From the NCBI GenBank assembly GCA_905198295.1, contig CAJKBW010000098.1:1-9857 (forward strand): a stretch of 9,857 bases of DNA. The letters run 5' to 3'. The position numbers and the translations under genes are program-made. Positions 7,201 to 9,857 of this stretch are shown here, one piece after another. The notes beneath the pieces are model-generated. The model had not been told where the DNA came from and searched no databases. It saw only the letters and a list, made by a program, of their open reading frames with translations. Position 1 is the first letter of the stretch. Each line of letters starts with the position of its first letter. Source of the stretch: an uncultured Oscillospiraceae bacterium (GTDB taxonomy: Bacteria; Bacillota; Clostridia; Oscillospirales; Acutalibacteraceae).

Positions 7201-9534
7201 AAGTACCAGAAGCCGATCAATCTGTCCGCCCAGTCGGTTAAGCTGCAGCTGAATCACACCGGCGAGTGGCAGGGCATCAACTTTACCACCAGCCGTGAGA
7301 CGAACGGCGTTACGAATCCGTCTGAAAATGCGCTTACGCTGATTCTCGGCCGCGAGGGCAATGAACTGCGCGCGTCCATCTGGATCGGTGATGTCGCCGG
7401 CGGCCAAAGCCAGGGCGAGGGCTGCGTAGTCCGCATTCCGGATTTTGCCTGGAACGCAGAGCATGCTTTCGGTTTCAGCAAGGTAGAAGATAGCTGGTAT
7501 CTGAATATCGACGGCAGGGTGTATACCGAGCCGCTGGAAGGCAGCAAGGGCATCACCAGTTATGTGACGGCAGCGCTGGAAAATATGGTGACCGTTCCCA
7601 CCTATGCCGGCGTGATTAGCGCCGGCGGCGTGGACCTTGCCATCACTGGATATCGTTATGTCACGACGGAAACGCCGGAGGTACAAACCGACTGGCGGCT
7701 CAGCGGCACCGTGACGGCAGAAGGCGATGCCACCAACGGCTATGATGTGGCCGGCAATGGGCAAGCGACCTATAAAACGCCGCTCAAACTCGGCGAGCAG
7801 TCGGTGACCATGACCTTTGATCCCGGCGTGGGCAACTGGCTTGCGCTGAGCTTCGGCCCGGATGACGGGTTTGGCGGACTGGCGGATCTTACGGAAAATC
7901 AGTTCGCGCTGGTTATCACCCACGGCAACGGCACCGAAATTCCGGATACTTCCTTGCGTGTTTCACTGTGGAACAGTGAAATCTCCAAGGAAGAGGCCAT
8001 TGTGATTATTGATAATTTTGATTTCACGGCGGAGCACAGCTTCGGCTTCTCCAAAGTGGACAACAACTGGTATCTGAATGTTGACGGAAAGCTCTACACG
8101 ACAGCAGAAGCCAGCGTGACCGAAAAACTCACGAAGGTTCTGGACAATATCGCTCAACAGAACAGCTTTGCGGGTATGCAGGCTTCCAGCGGGACGCTTG
8201 CGATCTCCGGTTTCCGCTTCACTGCCACTCAGCACCCGAGTGATGACAGCGACTGGAAGCTGAGCGGTGAGGCCAAGGCTGAGGGCGACCGCGAGAACGG
8301 CTATGCACTTTCCGGCAACGGCTATGCGGCGTACAAGGTTCCGTTCGACATGGCGACCTGGTCGGTAAAGATGCAGTTTGTCCCGACCGTCGGCGGCTGG
8401 CAGTCCCTTACCTTCAGCGATATCTGCACAGTTGACACCAACGTTTTGCCGGGTTTGGCGACTCAGGGCGGCGAGCACAATGCGCTGACCTTTATCCTCG
8501 GCCGCGGTACCGGCAACGAGGGCGATGCGGCGACCACCGATCTGCGTCTTTCCTTGTATATGACGTACATGGAAAACGGCGAAGAAAAACAGGCGGAACG
8601 TGCGATTGCGTATATCAGCGAATTTGACTGGAATGCGGAGCATACTTTTGGCTTCGCGAAGATCGGCGACAGCTGGTATGTGGTTGTCGATGGCAAGACC
8701 TATACCTCCCCGCAGGCGGACGGAGCCGACCGGCTGATCACCAACGCGATTACCGAGGGGCTCAACGCCATGCAGGGTAAGGACGCTTATGTCCGCGCGT
8801 TCGCGAGCGATGCGCTCAGCATGCCGAAATTCAACCTGGCGGAAACCGGCCTGAATGAAAAAGAAGAGGGCGAATGGGATCTGACCACCGACATGACCGC
8901 CGAGAAGACCGGCAGCGGCTGGACCGTGTCCGGTATCCCCGGTATAGCTGGCTGGAAAGAAGTGTTCGCGGTGGATAAGGATATCTTCCGTATGCAGTTC
9001 AAGCCGGAGGTCGGCGAATGGGCCTACTTCAGCATTGGCGACACCTATTCCGTGTCGGCGGAGCAGTTTATGAACCCGGGCAATGCGAACAACATGATCT
9101 GCTTCATCCTCGGCCGCGAAAATGAAACCACACTGCGACTTTCGATGTGGAACGAAAAAGAATACGCGATGGTTTACCTGAGCAACTTCGACTTCGACAA
9201 GACGCATGACTTCCAGTTCGTGCAGCGGCGCGGCAACTGGTATCTGTCCATCGACGGACGCGCGATTCTTGCGCCGCAGGGCGATGGCGAGGAGAAGATC
9301 ATCACCAGCTGGATTACCGAGGCGGTCAACAACCTCAAGGGCAAAGAGGCCTACGTACGTGTGTCGGCCAGTGCCGGTAAGGAGACAACCATGACCGGTA
9401 TCCAGATGATCGGTGAAGGGCACGACAACAGCAGCGGCAGCCAGACCGGCGTGGTCTTCCCGATCGCGGCGGTGGCAGCGCTTGGCGTATCCTTCCTGGC
9501 GGTGCTGGTTCTGCGCAAGAAGAAGCAGGCGTAA
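4246..9534 (+). CDS. Giant surface protein with nine tandem LamG-like domains
   Basis: I recognise no named family. The 1762-aa product has a signal peptide (residues 1-28, ending VYA), nine tandem domains of about 170-207 aa (36-1722), a short Gly/Ser-rich spacer, a transmembrane helix (1736-1756) and the tail RKKKQA. It should be displayed on the cell surface and held by the membrane helix; no LPXTG sortase motif is present. Each domain opens with a (D/G/E)W segment such as DWKLSG, has a central LTLILGR-like strand, carries the invariant H-x3-F-x6-[WY]-Y-x3-D motif, then a helical segment (ALNNM-like) and a closing strand like VSGFRFV. The motif and all-beta pattern suggest a LamG/concanavalin-A-like fold, hence multivalent binding of a glycan or other polymer (inference). 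I see no catalytic motif. Mature cysteines are few and unpaired between domains. The gene diverges from the 303-aa one-domain relative. Phe codon choice shifts from mostly TTT in domain 1 to mostly TTC in domain 9. Confidence 0.9.
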   Translation: MTKRKVLAVVSACALLLTMFVSLIQVYAGKPDDTTGWTLGEGSTISGNADYGWSLNQAGCNQDRQAKFQNKYETEISLRDLQMQFVANYAAAGLWTINLSDKDMNPLPGVNDLGETGLCLILEKRNDSVLAVQRWSNGAPGAAGGVYLYANDISFDFTIPHTLHFVERDGKWYVALDNTVFEADGMDVTSILAAMDGKRVIMESLSDPSVNFPYINFADAKKTADWNYTSQVAVAGSEERGFTMIGKEGGDGYAVYGKPVSLLNNEFQVRLDFDSNWAYFGFDLTNDGQTHSKLNADIDMQFYYKDGRMDIGLFSGGGYVTDKLYSKENFDFDAVHVFGFVEEDGKYYLTVDGEKASYNEVLSNHVAEMKDSAVYWRVGAGNGSTVQYFTDIKVLGWNVGEGSALTGGNAVGWQLQQSADTGKPSSYQTGYSLKDLQIKFTASYNDNVWINLNIGTAQINALPNKSTLDAAKGMSFILEKKGDDGSYLRFQRWSSESAGGPYLATTDIKPLDFSQEHIFHFAEKDGRYYPAIDDTLLDTDVTEIIQLYENDPALQPMVTLLSCDAVSFSALKFAEVPHTVIGGWNVNDATVTGDAANGYTVTGGAGAKASYRMPIDLSAQSVRMRFTHEAGKWQGISFNAVDDTPTGVESPTADKLTLILGRDGDELRASVFLASGEGCVVRIPDFAWDEEHAIGFTKVRDNWYLNIDGVVYTAPAEDSKGITAAVNTALNNMAAKNTYVTVMSEGQTPLNVSGFRFVETTVNEDPSSDWKLNGSATIEGDATNGFTLVGDRGVEAKYQKAINLSTQSVRLKFNHTAAWQAVNFTTTSDPTGLLDASADNLTMLLSFNGETTLRVSVWLGGNEAESAIAYIDNFDRNAEHTIGFTKRENNWYLNFDGVVYTAPAEESKGITARLTQALNNMSANTAYAGLHSAGGEQGTEINVSGFRFVDTTVSQVGDWRLSGTVTIQDNGENGFNLAGGGGAQTKYQKPINLSAQSVKLQLNHTGEWQGINFTTSRETNGVTNPSENALTLILGREGNELRASIWIGDVAGGQSQGEGCVVRIPDFAWNAEHAFGFSKVEDSWYLNIDGRVYTEPLEGSKGITSYVTAALENMVTVPTYAGVISAGGVDLAITGYRYVTTETPEVQTDWRLSGTVTAEGDATNGYDVAGNGQATYKTPLKLGEQSVTMTFDPGVGNWLALSFGPDDGFGGLADLTENQFALVITHGNGTEIPDTSLRVSLWNSEISKEEAIVIIDNFDFTAEHSFGFSKVDNNWYLNVDGKLYTTAEASVTEKLTKVLDNIAQQNSFAGMQASSGTLAISGFRFTATQHPSDDSDWKLSGEAKAEGDRENGYALSGNGYAAYKVPFDMATWSVKMQFVPTVGGWQSLTFSDICTVDTNVLPGLATQGGEHNALTFILGRGTGNEGDAATTDLRLSLYMTYMENGEEKQAERAIAYISEFDWNAEHTFGFAKIGDSWYVVVDGKTYTSPQADGADRLITNAITEGLNAMQGKDAYVRAFASDALSMPKFNLAETGLNEKEEGEWDLTTDMTAEKTGSGWTVSGIPGIAGWKEVFAVDKDIFRMQFKPEVGEWAYFSIGDTYSVSAEQFMNPGNANNMICFILGRENETTLRLSMWNEKEYAMVYLSNFDFDKTHDFQFVQRRGNWYLSIDGRAILAPQGDGEEKIITSWITEAVNNLKGKEAYVRVSASAGKETTMTGIQMIGEGHDNSSGSQTGVVFPIAAVAALGVSFLAVLVLRKKKQA
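4351..9411 (+). repeat. Nine tandem protein-coding repeats (R1-R9)
   Basis: Boundaries set at each opening W motif: R1 4351-4917, R2 4918-5430, R3 5431-5991, R4 5992-6549, R5 6550-7116, R6 7117-7689, R7 7690-8250, R8 8251-8871, R9 8872-9411 (protein residues start at 36, 225, 396, 583, 769, 958, 1149, 1336 and 1543). R1 and R3 form one subtype (GW.(L/V)GEGS opening, (D/K)LQ(M/I).F strand, QRWS segment). R2 stands apart and is nearest in pattern to the 303-aa protein. R4-R8 form the main subtype (QSV or WSV strand, WYLN.DG, VYT), and R9 is divergent. Similarity is clear in protein but blurred by silent changes in DNA, so these are old duplications under constraint. Confidence 0.9.
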
Positions 9535-9564
9535 GACCAGATCGACAGCAGTAAAAAATTGATG

Positions 9565-9604
9565 CGGCGCCCGCAGATCAAACGGTCTGCGGGCGCCGTT
9601 CTGA
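9565..9604 (+). terminator. Hairpin terminator after the nine-domain gene
   Basis: A perfect 13-bp GC-rich stem (9565-9577 with 9586-9598) with an 8-nt loop starts 30 nt after the stop codon. The plus-strand T-run after it is short (TTCTGATTTC), so termination may be inefficient. On the minus strand a run of six T (9559-9554) follows about 5 nt after the stem, so the hairpin could also end a transcript coming from the right. Confidence 0.65.
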
Positions 9605-9857
9605 TTTCGGGAGGCAAGAATGGCGTGTACGTGTGCAACATTTATCATTGATATTCCGAGACGGTTTTGGTACATTTAGACTGAAAGAAAAGGGGCGCCG
9701 CCGGATAAAGAAACATGAGCGGTGAGGCCGGACTTTCCAGGGCGGTTTTTGCCTGCCGTACAGCAGGTTTTTCCGCAGACGGGAAGGCGAAAGGATGCGT
9801 GAGGAACATGGATTTGTCCCTGTTTGGGAACGGTACGGTGTTTAAGGTGAAAGATTA
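9605..9857. other. Right-hand flank without a convincing complete gene
   Basis: Nothing in these 253 bases is clearly a complete gene. A short hairpin CCTGC/GCAGG (9752-9756 with 9763-9767) followed by five T could be a weak terminator. It is itself framed by GCGG (9742-9745) and CCGC (9773-9776). No tRNA or repeat is visible. Confidence 0.5.
9808..9857 (+). CDS. Possible start of a gene running off the window end
   Basis: An ATG at 9808 begins MDLSLFGNGTVFKVKD and stays open to the last base. GAGGA (9801-9805) lies very close to the ATG, so initiation is doubtful. Too short to assign a family; it could be chance. Confidence 0.25.
   Translation, partial: MDLSLFGNGTVFKVKD

Noticed and set aside
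9451..9534. Sortase anchoring of the giant protein
   Set aside because: The end has the hydrophobic helix and basic tail layout, but no LPXTG-like motif precedes the helix; nor does one in the 303-aa protein.
5521..9675. Two long minus-strand open frames (800 and 570 codons) opposite the nine-domain gene
   Set aside because: They mirror the repeated coding sequence, lack RBS and recognisable domains, and their apparent repeats come from the repeats on the plus strand.
9620..9679. A 19-codon frame starting MACTCATFII with GGGAGG 5 nt upstream
   Set aside because: The RBS is good, but the peptide is very short, shows no signal or conserved pattern, and lies just after a terminator. Chance is the simpler explanation.

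Overview
The window looks like chromosomal DNA from an endospore-forming member of the Bacillota, most likely class Clostridia of the gut or rumen type (inference). The pointers are a SpoVAE-family sporulation membrane protein, strong AGGAGG-type ribosome binding sites, a large LplA/LipO-like solute-binding lipoprotein, and moderately GC-rich genes separated by AT-rich intergenic DNA. I see no mobile element, CRISPR array, tRNA or rRNA.

Layout: 154-487 (+) is an XRE/Cro-type HTH regulator whose frame breaks at about 346-352, right after the HTH. A 17-bp perfect hairpin (493-532) separates it from a convergent spoVAE-like gene (896-531, -), which has its own candidate promoter and no spoVAC or spoVAD beside it. 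A terminator hairpin (1020-1060) ends a two-gene minus-strand unit: a secreted, membrane-anchored single-domain protein of 303 aa (3772-2861), then a sugar-type ABC solute-binding lipoprotein (2793-1081). Divergent from that unit, across a 473-bp AT-rich regulatory region, is a 1762-aa secreted protein (4246-9534, +) made of nine tandem ~170-207 aa domains and a C-terminal membrane anchor. A GC-rich hairpin follows it, and the last ~260 bp hold little that can be recognised.

The main point of interest is the divergent pair. The single domain of the 303-aa protein and all nine domains of the large protein share one motif, H-x3-F-x6-[WY]-Y-x3-D, with no exception in ten copies. The motif resembles the late beta-hairpin of LamG/concanavalin-A-like domains. 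Both proteins have a signal peptide, a C-terminal transmembrane helix and a short basic tail, and neither has an LPXTG motif. Because the small protein shares a transcript with a solute-binding lipoprotein, a working model is a surface glycan (or other polymer) binding system: a long multivalent adhesin, a short monovalent relative on a Thr-rich stalk, and a lipoprotein that captures released ligand. The fold and the glycan role are inference. The repeat architecture, the shared anchors and the gene order are visible in the sequence.

The intergenic region between the two transcripts carries several inverted repeats, a cluster of TGCAA words and, on the minus-strand side, a leader with three consecutive hairpins before a strong RBS. 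This suggests the pair is regulated.
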